The notes below the pieces were generated by a model. The model was not told the origin of the DNA, made no database searches, and saw nothing but the letters and a program-made list of their open reading frames with translations. A DNA stretch of 40,027 nt from Ruminococcaceae bacterium UBA3329 (GTDB taxonomy: Bacteria; Bacillota; Clostridia; Oscillospirales; Acutalibacteraceae): NCBI GenBank assembly GCA_002361875.1, contig DERX01000070.1, positions 1 to 40,027 of the forward strand, in the 5' to 3' direction. Positions 6,640 through 14,268 of this stretch are shown piece by piece (the stretch's first letter is position 1; each line of letters begins with the position of its first letter). The position numbers and the translations under genes were made by a program.

Positions 6640-7737
6640 CTATTTAAAAAATTTGTTATAATCTTTCTTAAAATCCCAAGTATAGGGAAGATTGTAGTCA
6701 TCAAAATCTGTTGTCGGCGAAAAGCCTATCGTCGCAGACCCCTCTTTCCCACTCCAAGAAAAGCTAACTGAAGGAGAAATGGAAAATGTGGTATGTTTGT
6801 ATAAAAAATCAACGGAAACATTTTTAAACACATCTGTTGTTGAAAATTGATTTACTCTTCCTATTCCCATCATAAAAAATCCAAAATTTGTATATTGTCT
6901 AATTGATGTTGCAGAAAAAAGATCATTAGGCAAATTATATTGAAAAAATACTCCGTCCATAGCAGAAAGAGAAACATCATTTTCATTAAAAGTATAATAG
7001 TAATCTTCGTCAATGACAGCTGCTCCGTTTTCCATTAACAACATATGATAGCCCACGATTAAACTATACGAGTCATTGCCCAAAGCTTCCCATCTAAAAT
7101 CCGGACTTTTAAAGGCTATGCAATCTGTTCTTCGTGCAAAATTAGTTGGTTCTTTTAACCATTCGCACACTCCCATAAATACATATCTATCGGGTGTCGT
7201 TCCCGTTCCATGATAATGAGGCGTATAAATAACAATGAGTTGTTGTTTCATTTTGTTGTTTGTTATTTTTTCCTGAGTTTCATGTGTAAAAGTTTTATCT
7301 GATATAGCTTTTTGAATCGTTTTATTTTCATTAGTAGTATCTTTAAATATTTCCTCACTAATCTCTGTTTGAACTCCCATTTCGTCTATCTCTAAATACA
7401 TGGTGCTTGCTTCTATTTTACCAATATCCGACAGCTTTACTTTTGAATACACTTCCTCTAACTGCCTTTCATTCAAATCAACGCCTAAACAGGTTAGAAT
7501 TTCCGTCAGTTTTTCATTATCTGTTTTTTTACTTAATTGTTTAGATTTCGAGCTTTTAATTCGACTGATATTTTCTGTGCTGATTGAAGTAAGTGTTTTT
7601 TTGCCGACTTGTTCTTTTTGTATCATTGCATTTATATCAACCGCACCAAACTCATAGGCAAAGGTTGAAATAGGCAACATTACAACGAACATCACAGAAA
7701 CAATTCCTGATACAATAGTTTTAGTCATTTTTTTCAT
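6640..7737 (-). CDS. Uncharacterised secreted protein
   Basis: Not recognised. The protein is 365 residues from the chosen ATG, which has AAAGGAG eight bases upstream; the frame stays open for 20 more codons upstream without an RBS. Seen: a signal peptide (about 1-27, ending STFAYE); a charged helical region rich in Lys, Glu, Ser and Thr (about 35-165); then an aromatic-rich, probably beta-structured C-terminal half starting near VIYTPHYHGTGTTPDRY, with several Trp/Tyr/Phe clusters and ending in DFKKDYNKFFK. No catalytic signature is evident. The HYHG cluster could bind metal, but this is speculation. It is the first gene of a pair with the membrane protein directly downstream. An 18-bp palindrome lies between its presumed promoter and RBS, suggesting repressor control. 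Confidence 0.75.
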   Translation of the reverse strand: MKKMTKTIVSGIVSVMFVVMLPISTFAYEFGAVDINAMIQKEQVGKKTLTSISTENISRIKSSKSKQLSKKTDNEKLTEILTCLGVDLNERQLEEVYSKVKLSDIGKIEASTMYLEIDEMGVQTEISEEIFKDTTNENKTIQKAISDKTFTHETQEKITNNKMKQQLIVIYTPHYHGTGTTPDRYVFMGVCEWLKEPTNFARRTDCIAFKSPDFRWEALGNDSYSLIVGYHMLLMENGAAVIDEDYYYTFNENDVSLSAMDGVFFQYNLPNDLFSATSIRQYTNFGFFMMGIGRVNQFSTTDVFKNVSVDFLYKHTTFSISPSVSFSWSGKEGSATIGFSPTTDFDDYNLPYTWDFKKDYNKFFK

Positions 7738-7765
7738 TTTTCTTACTCCTTTACAAGCAAAATTA

Positions 7766-7783
7766 TTGTACGTATATGTACAA
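7766..7783. promoter_or_regulatory. 18-bp inverted repeat, candidate operator
   Basis: TTGTACGTATATGTACAA is self-complementary at 16 of 18 positions. It lies 29 bases upstream of the start of the secreted-protein gene and just downstream of a possible -10 element (TAAAAT on the minus strand, near 7788-7793). Placement is typical of a repressor operator; no regulator gene is adjacent. Confidence 0.45.
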
Positions 7784-7834
7784 CCATATTTTACCATTTC
7801 AGAGCATTTAAAACTATTGATTTTTTATACAAAA

Positions 7835-8758
7835 TCAAAATACGCTTTCTATCACTTTTTCCGAAATATCGGGTGAATAGCGCCAATAATCAATGTGTCC
7901 ACCGTCAAAATAGTATTTAAGCGGAGTGTGCTTTGGTTCAGCCGGAAATGTATCGACAATTGCAAGTTTGATTTTCATTTTCTGCGGATTAACACTCTTG
8001 ATGTATACGCTTGCACTGTCGCCCGCACGCACATTTTCCGAATATTCCGCAAGACCTGCCAAATTCGGAGCAAGCTCAATAAACACGCCGTATTTTTCAA
8101 CGGAGCGCACGATTCCTCCTACTGTCTGCCCTGACTTGAAATGTGCCGCATTTTCTTCCCAAGTGCCGAGAAGCTCTTTGAGTGACAGCGTAACTCTGCC
8201 GTTTTCGTCAATGCTTTTTACAACGGTATTTATCTGCGTATTCACTGCAAAGCGTGCTTCGGGGCTGGGTATTCTTGAAACGGATATGCTGTCTATCGGC
8301 AAAAGTGCCGAAACTCCGCAGCCTATATCGCAAAATGAGCCGAAATGCTCATTGTGAGTTACTTTCGCCGTTATAACATCACCGAGTGTTAAATTTTGTA
8401 TGTATTCATTCATACACTCTTCCTGCACGGCTCTGCGTGAAAGCACCGCCGTTCTTATACCGTTTTCGTCGTCCTTAAAATCGGTTATCTTAAACACAAC
8501 GGGTTTATTTACCCTTGAAACTATTGCAATATCCTTAGTTGTTCCCTCGGCTATACCGAGTGCGCACTCCTCTCTCGGAATAATTCCCTTTATTCCGCCT
8601 AAATCCACGTGCAGATTATGCTCCCCGTCGCAAAGAGTGGCTTTTGCCTCTAAAATTCTGCCCTCAAAAAAGCTTTCACGCAAAGCGGGCACCGATGAAA
8701 TGCTCCGTTTATTTTGCTTTGTTTCGTAAATTACACCTTCAGGGTAATATTTTGTCAT
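7835..8758 (-). CDS. S1-domain RNA-binding protein (ribosomal protein S1-like)
   Basis: Cytoplasmic RNA-binding protein of 307 residues with three S1 (OB-fold) domains at about 30-110, 125-200 and 213-275. The second domain shows GDVITAKVTHNEHFGSFCDI and the third GQTVGGIVRSVEKYGVFIEL, typical S1 beta-barrel openings; each ends in a (V/I)TLSLKE- or KIKLAI-like strand. It is shorter than E. coli S1 and matches the compact S1-like proteins of Firmicutes, whose role in translation versus RNA stability is not settled. The start at 8758 uses AAAGGTGAG a few bases upstream; a GTG three codons earlier lies inside the RBS. It is transcribed divergently from the DUF951-prfA operon across a 170-base AT-rich region. 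No strong terminator is visible after it. Confidence 0.85.
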   Translation of the reverse strand: MTKYYPEGVIYETKQNKRSISSVPALRESFFEGRILEAKATLCDGEHNLHVDLGGIKGIIPREECALGIAEGTTKDIAIVSRVNKPVVFKITDFKDDENGIRTAVLSRRAVQEECMNEYIQNLTLGDVITAKVTHNEHFGSFCDIGCGVSALLPIDSISVSRIPSPEARFAVNTQINTVVKSIDENGRVTLSLKELLGTWEENAAHFKSGQTVGGIVRSVEKYGVFIELAPNLAGLAEYSENVRAGDSASVYIKSVNPQKMKIKLAIVDTFPAEPKHTPLKYYFDGGHIDYWRYSPDISEKVIESVF

Positions 8759-8857
8759 ATCTCTCACCTTTATTTTTTTAGTTTGCAGAATTTCCTGCCT
8801 TAAAAGATATGATTGATTTTGCAGAAATATAATGTAATTATTATATAATTTGTATTG

Positions 8858-8886
8858 TTGATATTATTTACAAAATGTGGTATGAT
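8858..8886 (+). promoter_or_regulatory. Sigma-A promoter of the DUF951-prfA operon
   Basis: -35 TTGATA (8858-8863), a 17-base spacer and -10 TATGAT (8881-8886). Transcription would start about 35 bases before the DUF951 start codon. Confidence 0.8.
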
Positions 8887-8929
8887 AAAATATTATATAA
8901 TGTGATAAAGTTGTAAAAGGGTAATGAAT

Positions 8930-9139
8930 ATGGATATACACATTAACGACGATATAATTATGAAAAAAGCCCACCCGTGCGGCGGAAACGAATTTACGGT
9001 TCTGCGTGTGGGTATGGATTTTCGTATTCACTGCAAAAAATGCGGTCGCGAGGTTATGGTGCCGCGTGCCAAAATAGAGAAAAATATAAAAAAGATTATC
9101 AGAGACGGAAAAGAAATGTCAGCAAAGGAGAAAATTTAA
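8930..9139 (+). CDS. DUF951 family small protein
   Basis: Small basic protein of 69 residues. It carries the DUF951 core HPCGGNEFTVLRVGMDFRIH followed by CKKCGREVMVPR, the conserved pattern of this Firmicutes family. The single Cys plus CxxC arrangement suggests a zinc-ribbon-like knuckle, but biochemical function is unknown. The downstream of two in-frame ATGs (8930) is chosen because AAAAGGG is eight bases before it and only two bases before the other. Its stop codon directly abuts the prfA ATG, so the two are translationally coupled. Confidence 0.85.
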   Translation: MDIHINDDIIMKKAHPCGGNEFTVLRVGMDFRIHCKKCGREVMVPRAKIEKNIKKIIRDGKEMSAKEKI

Positions 9140-10210
9140 ATGCTTGATAAGCTTGCAGGTATTGAAGAACGGTTTGAAAAAATAAATGAACAGCTCTGCT
9201 TGCCCGAAACGGTGAGCGATCAGGAAAAATACCCTAAACTTATGAAGGAGTTGCGCAGTCTCTCTCCCGTTGTTGAAAAGTACCGTGAATATAAAAAATA
9301 TGACGAAACCCTTAAAGAGTCAAAGGAGCTTTTAGACGCAGGCGGACTTGACAAAGATTTTAAGGAGCTTGTGCAGGAAGAATTTGAACAGGCTAAAGCC
9401 GATATTGAGCGGTGCTCGGAGGAATTAAAAATTCTGCTTTTGCCAAAAGACCCCAACGATGACAAAAGCGTTATCGTTGAAATCCGAGGGGGCGCAGGCG
9501 GTGAAGAGGCAGCGCTTTTTGCAGGAGAGCTTTTCAGAATGTATTCAATGTATTCCGAGGCAAAGGGTTTTAAAACCGAAATACTTTCGGAAAATCCAAC
9601 GGAGCTTGGCGGCTACAAAGAAGTCGTATTTAACATTGAGGGCGAAGGCGCATATTCACGCTTTAAATTTGAAAGCGGCGTTCACCGTGTTCAGCGTGTT
9701 CCCGAAACCGAAAGTCAAGGACGAATACAAACCTCAACTGTAACCGTTGCCGTTCTTCCCGAGGCAGAAGAGGTGGATTTTGAGCTTAACCCTGCCGATT
9801 TACAGATAGATGTTTTCCGTTCCTCGGGCGCAGGCGGACAAAAGGTCAACAAAACCTCGTCTGCAATACGTGTAACGCATATCCCGACGGGTATGGTGGT
9901 TGAATGTCAGGACGAGAGAAGCCAATATAAAAATAAGGATAAAGCCTTAAAGGTACTGCGTTCAAGACTGCTTGAAATTGAACAGGCAAAGCACGACGCC
10001 GAAATTGCAGGCACGAGAAAATCGCAGGTCGGCACAGGCGACAGAAGTGAGAGAATCCGTACCTACAACTTCCCTCAGGGCAGAGTTTCAGACCACAGAA
10101 TAGGCTTAACTCTTTACAAAATCGACGCAATTATGAACGGAGACCTTGACGAGATTATTGACGCGCTCATTACCGCCGATACCGCTGAAAAGCTAAAAGC
10201 AGAGGGATAA
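9140..10210 (+). CDS. prfA: Peptide chain release factor 1
   Basis: Class I release factor that reads UAA/UAG and triggers peptide release on the ribosome. At 356 residues it has normal length. The codon-recognition tripeptide PET (188-190) lies in the conserved RVPETESQGRIQTS segment, and the catalytic GGQ is at 232-234 in SSGAGGQKVNKTSSAIR. PxT rather than SPF distinguishes it from RF2. AAAGGAG sits ten bases before the ATG, inside the end of the DUF951 gene. The GGQ glutamine is normally methylated by PrmC, whose gene often follows prfA; here the next gene is an unrelated membrane protein, so prmC must be elsewhere. Confidence 0.97.
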   Translation: MLDKLAGIEERFEKINEQLCLPETVSDQEKYPKLMKELRSLSPVVEKYREYKKYDETLKESKELLDAGGLDKDFKELVQEEFEQAKADIERCSEELKILLLPKDPNDDKSVIVEIRGGAGGEEAALFAGELFRMYSMYSEAKGFKTEILSENPTELGGYKEVVFNIEGEGAYSRFKFESGVHRVQRVPETESQGRIQTSTVTVAVLPEAEEVDFELNPADLQIDVFRSSGAGGQKVNKTSSAIRVTHIPTGMVVECQDERSQYKNKDKALKVLRSRLLEIEQAKHDAEIAGTRKSQVGTGDRSERIRTYNFPQGRVSDHRIGLTLYKIDAIMNGDLDEIIDALITADTAEKLKAEG

Positions 10211-10217
10211 AAATACT

Positions 10218-11078
10218 ATGAAAAATTTCAAGTTAAATGCCTTTGAAAAATTTGTTATCAGGAATAAAAAGGTACTGTATATTTTTATCCTTATTGCTTT
10301 TTTCGTTTCAGTCATAATATTTTCTCATTTAAAAGCCATTGTGACCGTACCTACAGACACTTTCATTTTAGCCGTTCCTACGCTTGTGATTTTTCTTTAT
10401 ATTGAGCTTTTGCCCATAATCAAAAATGCCAAAATAACAAACGCATACCGAAACCTCAATATTGACTTGTCGCTTGACGGAGCTATCAGGCTTGCCGACG
10501 CCTCAAACCCCAGGGATTTTGAATTTTCGCCGACCTTTCACAGCAATAAAGCTATATATCTTATATGTGCAGGGAAATTCGGCGAGGCCGAGGAAGAACT
10601 TAAACTGATTTTTCAGACTTTTGACAGTAAAAAGCTTTCACCTTCTGTTTTATTTGATATTCACGTAAATTACGCTTTAATTAAAATTCAAAGCGGCGAT
10701 GAAAACGCATTTCACGAACAGCTCAAAATTGTTGAGGGATATTATGAAAAAATAAAAAGAAAAGCAAGTATGTACATTTCAAAAGACACTTTAGAGTCAC
10801 TGATTTTAACCGGCGAGGCAAATTTTAGTGCATACAGCGAGGATTTTGAGCAAAAAGTTTTAGACCATATTAAATTTTTCGGCGGTAAAGAGAAAAAGAA
10901 GATTGACCTCTGCGATTATTTCTTCGGATATTCTCTTCTTTTTACTTATTTTGCGAGATTTGAGAACACCGAAAAAGCGGTTTACTATGCAAACGAAATT
11001 ATAAAAATCGGTAATGACTCTCTGTTTGAATACCGCAAAGCAAAGGAATATTTAGAAAATGCAAACAAATGTAATTGA
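10218..11078 (+). CDS. Uncharacterised membrane protein with TPR-like cytoplasmic domain
   Basis: Not assigned to a named family. The protein is 286 residues with a basic N-terminus, two closely spaced membrane segments (about 19-35 and 47-65), then a long soluble part rich in alternating alpha-helices. Pieces such as NKAIYLICAGKFGEAEEELKL resemble tetratricopeptide repeats, a fold for protein contacts. It starts seven bases after prfA and its end overlaps the tsaC start by 20 bases, so it is firmly inside the translation/tRNA-modification operon. Its place there suggests a housekeeping role, but none can be named. Confidence 0.8.
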   Translation: MKNFKLNAFEKFVIRNKKVLYIFILIAFFVSVIIFSHLKAIVTVPTDTFILAVPTLVIFLYIELLPIIKNAKITNAYRNLNIDLSLDGAIRLADASNPRDFEFSPTFHSNKAIYLICAGKFGEAEEELKLIFQTFDSKKLSPSVLFDIHVNYALIKIQSGDENAFHEQLKIVEGYYEKIKRKASMYISKDTLESLILTGEANFSAYSEDFEQKVLDHIKFFGGKEKKKIDLCDYFFGYSLLFTYFARFENTEKAVYYANEIIKIGNDSLFEYRKAKEYLENANKCN

Positions 11079-12072
11079 CATCAGAACCGAATACGAAACG
11101 GCGCTGAATGAAGCGTCACGGCTCATAAAAAACGGCGCGGTTGTGGGGATTCCCACCGAAACCGTTTATGGGCTTGCCGCAAACGCATTGGACGAAGAGG
11201 CTGTCAAAAAAATCTACATAGCAAAGGGCAGACCGTCCGACAATCCGCTGATTGTGCATATAAGCGATATTTCAGAGCTTTCCCCTCTTGTTAGAGAGAT
11301 ACCTGAAAAGGTTAAAATAATGGCTGAAAAATTCTGGCCCGGCCCTTTAACAATGATTATGAAAAAGAGCGATTTAATTCCTCTTAAAACCTCAGGCGGA
11401 CTTGACACCGTTGCAATAAGAATGCCCTCAAACGAATATGCAAGGGCAATTATAAGAAAATGCGGAGTTCCGTTAGCCGCACCGAGCGCTAACCTTTCGG
11501 GAAGTCCCAGCCCCACAAATGCAAAATATGTTTATGACGATATGAACGGGCGAATCCCCTTAATTATTGACGGCGGTGCATCAAAAATCGGCGTTGAATC
11601 AACGGTTATTACATTTGTAACCGAAATTCCTACCGTTTTGCGCCCTGGCGGTGTAACTCTTGAAGAAATACGGGATACAATAGGTGAAACAAGGCTTGCC
11701 GACGCAGTTCTCCACGAGCTTAAAGAGGGAGAAACTGCCGCCTCCCCCGGAATGAAATATAAGCACTATGCTCCCCACGCCGACATTACAATATTAAAAG
11801 GCAGTTTGGAAAAATTTATTGAATACACAAAAGGCAAGGATTTCTTTGCGCTTGTTTTTGAGGGCGAGGAAAAATATTTCAAAAATGCCGTTACATACGG
11901 AAAACCTCTTGACGGAGTTTCCGAAGCAAACAGGCTGTTTGACGCTCTTCGTGAGCTTGACGAAAGAAACGCCAAAACCGTTTATGCACGCTGTCCAGAG
12001 CTTGACGGTGTCGGTCTTGCGGTTTACAACAGACTTATTCGCTCGGCAGGTTTTAACATTATAGAGTTGTGA
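11059..12072 (+). CDS. tsaC: Threonylcarbamoyl-AMP synthase (Sua5/YwlC type)
   Basis: Makes threonylcarbamoyl-AMP from threonine, bicarbonate and ATP, the first step of t6A37 modification of ANN-decoding tRNAs. The YrdC-type domain spans about 10-200, with IPTETVYGLAANA, KGRPSDNPLIVHI, FWPGPLT and the APSANLSGSPSPT element. A linker with the family's SPGMKYKHYAP motif (about 231-241) leads to the C-terminal Sua5 domain, so this is the two-domain Sua5 form (337 residues) rather than short TsaC. It overlaps the preceding gene by 20 bases; AAAGGA lies 11 bases upstream of the ATG. coaE follows after nine bases. Confidence 0.95.
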   Translation: MQTNVIDIRTEYETALNEASRLIKNGAVVGIPTETVYGLAANALDEEAVKKIYIAKGRPSDNPLIVHISDISELSPLVREIPEKVKIMAEKFWPGPLTMIMKKSDLIPLKTSGGLDTVAIRMPSNEYARAIIRKCGVPLAAPSANLSGSPSPTNAKYVYDDMNGRIPLIIDGGASKIGVESTVITFVTEIPTVLRPGGVTLEEIRDTIGETRLADAVLHELKEGETAASPGMKYKHYAPHADITILKGSLEKFIEYTKGKDFFALVFEGEEKYFKNAVTYGKPLDGVSEANRLFDALRELDERNAKTVYARCPELDGVGLAVYNRLIRSAGFNIIEL

Positions 12073-12081
12073 GATGAAAAA

Positions 12082-12681
12082 ATGCTTATTATCGGTTTAA
12101 CAGGTCAAACGGGCGCAGGCAAATCCACTGTATCCGAAATTTTGGAGAAATACGGCTGTTACCACATTGACGCTGACAAGATTGCGCACGAAATCCTTGA
12201 AAATAATAAAGAGGTTCAGGAAAAGCTCAAAGAGCGTTTCGGCGAAGATATTACAGATAAGGACGGCAAAATCGACCGCAAAATTTTAGCTGCCCGTGCA
12301 TTTGCCGATAACGAAAGCACACTCTCACTTAACGCCATAACTCACCCTGCCGTTAACAATGAAATTCAAAATATTATTCAAAAGCAAAAGGAGTACGGCA
12401 CAAAGGCTGTTATAATCGACGCTATTGCTCTGTTTGAAAGCGGTGAGGCAAAAATATGCGATTATACAGTTGCAGTTACCGCTCCGAGGGACGTTCGCCT
12501 TGAAAGAATTACATCACGGGACAATATTTCCGTTTCCCGTGCTAACGAGCGGATAAATGCGCAAAAGGACGAAAGCTTTTTCACATTAAATGCCGACTAC
12601 ATAATAAATAACTGCGAACCGTATAATATATACGAGGAAACAGAAAAATTAGCATATAAGCTTAAACTTAAAAAGGAGTAA
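12082..12681 (+). CDS. coaE: Dephospho-CoA kinase
   Basis: Phosphorylates the 3'-hydroxyl of dephospho-CoA, the last step of coenzyme A synthesis. The P-loop GQTGAGKST is at 8-16 and the family motif HIDADKIAHEIL follows at about 29-40, with the ITHPAV segment near residue 92. At 199 residues it has normal length. The Shine-Dalgarno is weak (GTGAGATG), consistent with translational coupling to tsaC nine bases upstream. Confidence 0.95.
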   Translation: MLIIGLTGQTGAGKSTVSEILEKYGCYHIDADKIAHEILENNKEVQEKLKERFGEDITDKDGKIDRKILAARAFADNESTLSLNAITHPAVNNEIQNIIQKQKEYGTKAVIIDAIALFESGEAKICDYTVAVTAPRDVRLERITSRDNISVSRANERINAQKDESFFTLNADYIINNCEPYNIYEETEKLAYKLKLKKE

Positions 12682-12686
12682 ACAAT

Positions 12687-14090
12687 ATGAGCGAAAAAAA
12701 TGTTATCAAAGAGCTTCAGGAAGAGCTTTTTTATTCACCGAAGCACGCTTCCGAAATTATTTCCGAGGAAGAGCAGAAAAACGCAGACAGCTTTGCCGAG
12801 GGGTATAAAACTTATATGGACAACGGCAAAACCGAGCGTGAATCCGTAAAATTCTTTATCAAAAAAGCTGAAGATTTAGGCTATACGCCCTTTGACCGCA
12901 GTAAAAAATACAGTGCGGGCGACAAGGTTTATTACAATAACAGAGGTAAATCCGTTATCCTTTGCGTTTTCGGCAAAAGACCGATTTCAGACGGCGTTAA
13001 AATCTCCGCTGCGCACCTTGACTCTCCCCGTCTTGACTTAAAGCCGAATCCCCTTTACGAGGACGGAGAAATGGCATATTTCAAAACTCATTATTACGGC
13101 GGAATTAAAAAATATCAGTGGACTGCAATTCCCCTCTCACTTCACGGCGTAATTGTGAAGAAAGACGGCGAAACGGTTGAAGTAAATGTAGGCGAGGATG
13201 AAAATGACCCGCAGTTTGTAATTACAGATTTACTCCCGCACCTTGCAGGCGAGCAAATGAAACGTACAATGACTGAGGGCGTTAAAGGTGAAAATCTTAA
13301 TATTCTTATAGGCTCACGTCCGTTTTCAAAGGACGAGGGCAGTGAAAAGGTTAAGCTCAACATCATTAAACTGCTCAATGAAAAATACGGCATTACCGAA
13401 AGCGATTTTCTCTCTGCCGAGCTTGAGGCTGTTCCTGCGTTCAAAGCACGTGACATCGGCTTTGACAGAAGTCTTATCGGTGCATACGGCCATGACGACA
13501 AGGTTTGCGCATACCCTGCCGCTGAGGCGATTTTCGCAGTAGAAAACCCTGCATATACAGTTCTTACCGTTCTTACGGACAAAGAGGAAACAGGCTCTGA
13601 CGGCAATACAGGTCTTAACTCCTCTTACCTTAAATATTTCATTTCTGATTTAGCTGTTATGGGCGGCGAAGAGCCGTGGAGAGTAATGAGCGCCAGCGAA
13701 TGTCTTTCGGCAGACGTTAATGCGGCTTACGACCCGATGTTCCCCGATGTCAGCGAACCGAAAAATGCATCGTTTGTCAACAAGGGCGTTGTTATTACAA
13801 AATACACAGGCGCAAGAGGAAAAGGCGGCACAAGCGACGCTTCAGCTGAATTTATGGGCAAAATCCGCAGAATGCTCGACGAAGAAAATGTTGTTTGGCA
13901 AATAGGCGAGCTTGGCAAGGTTGACATCGGCGGCGGCGGAACAGTCGCTATGTATATTGCAAATCTTGACATTGACGTTGTTGATTTGGGCGTTCCCGTT
14001 CTTTCAATGCACGCACCTTTTGAGGTTATTTCAAAGCTTGATTTATATATGGCATTCCGTGCATTTAAAGCATTCTTTGAGCAGGAATAA
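12687..14090 (+). CDS. M18 family zinc aminopeptidase
   Basis: Cytoplasmic metallo-aminopeptidase of the M18 (aspartyl aminopeptidase) family, 467 residues. The expected zinc-site residues are visible: His110 in SAAHLDSPRLD, Asp270 in AYGHDDKVC, Glu300/Glu301 in DKEETGSDG, Asp343 in SADVNAAYD and His442 in LSMHAPFE. It starts five bases after coaE behind AAAAAGGAG and is the last gene of the prfA operon. Exact residue preference cannot be read from sequence. Confidence 0.93.
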   Translation: MSEKNVIKELQEELFYSPKHASEIISEEEQKNADSFAEGYKTYMDNGKTERESVKFFIKKAEDLGYTPFDRSKKYSAGDKVYYNNRGKSVILCVFGKRPISDGVKISAAHLDSPRLDLKPNPLYEDGEMAYFKTHYYGGIKKYQWTAIPLSLHGVIVKKDGETVEVNVGEDENDPQFVITDLLPHLAGEQMKRTMTEGVKGENLNILIGSRPFSKDEGSEKVKLNIIKLLNEKYGITESDFLSAELEAVPAFKARDIGFDRSLIGAYGHDDKVCAYPAAEAIFAVENPAYTVLTVLTDKEETGSDGNTGLNSSYLKYFISDLAVMGGEEPWRVMSASECLSADVNAAYDPMFPDVSEPKNASFVNKGVVITKYTGARGKGGTSDASAEFMGKIRRMLDEENVVWQIGELGKVDIGGGGTVAMYIANLDIDVVDLGVPVLSMHAPFEVISKLDLYMAFRAFKAFFEQE

Positions 14091-14162
14091 CTCGGCTTCC
14101 CCTTGAGGGTGTACTCCTCTCTAATGTCAAAAAAATAAACGATTTTTTGTTAAAATCGCATA

Positions 14163-14191
14163 TTGTTAAGGCAAAAAGATAAGAGTAAAAT
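14163..14191 (+). promoter_or_regulatory. Candidate sigma-A promoter for the GPH transporter
   Basis: -35 TTGTTA (14163-14168), a 17-base spacer and -10 TAAAAT (14186-14191). The predicted start (about 14198) falls at the foot of a terminator hairpin, so either the hairpin attenuates this promoter or the match is fortuitous. Confidence 0.45.
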
Positions 14192-14200
14192 ATCTGTATT

Positions 14201-14234
14201 AAAAAAGAGCATTTTTTGATGCTCTTTTTAATTT
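14201..14234 (+). terminator. Rho-independent terminator after the M18 peptidase / before the transporter
   Basis: AAAAAGAGCAT and ATGCTCTTTTT pair around a short T-rich loop, followed by TTTAATTT. It lies about 110 bases after the peptidase stop and about 35 bases before the transporter start codon. Confidence 0.8.
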
Positions 14235-14268
14235 AATTTCTTCAAATTTTTTCAGAAAGGAAATGCTT

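Noticed and set aside
7788..7820. Sigma-A promoter for the secreted-protein cassette
   Set aside because: A TAAAAT -10 is visible on the minus strand, but no acceptable -35 lies 16-18 bases away, so it is mentioned only in passing.
11214..11516. Minus-strand 100-residue open frame opposite tsaC
   Set aside because: It is a shadow frame within a conserved gene, with no initiation signals.
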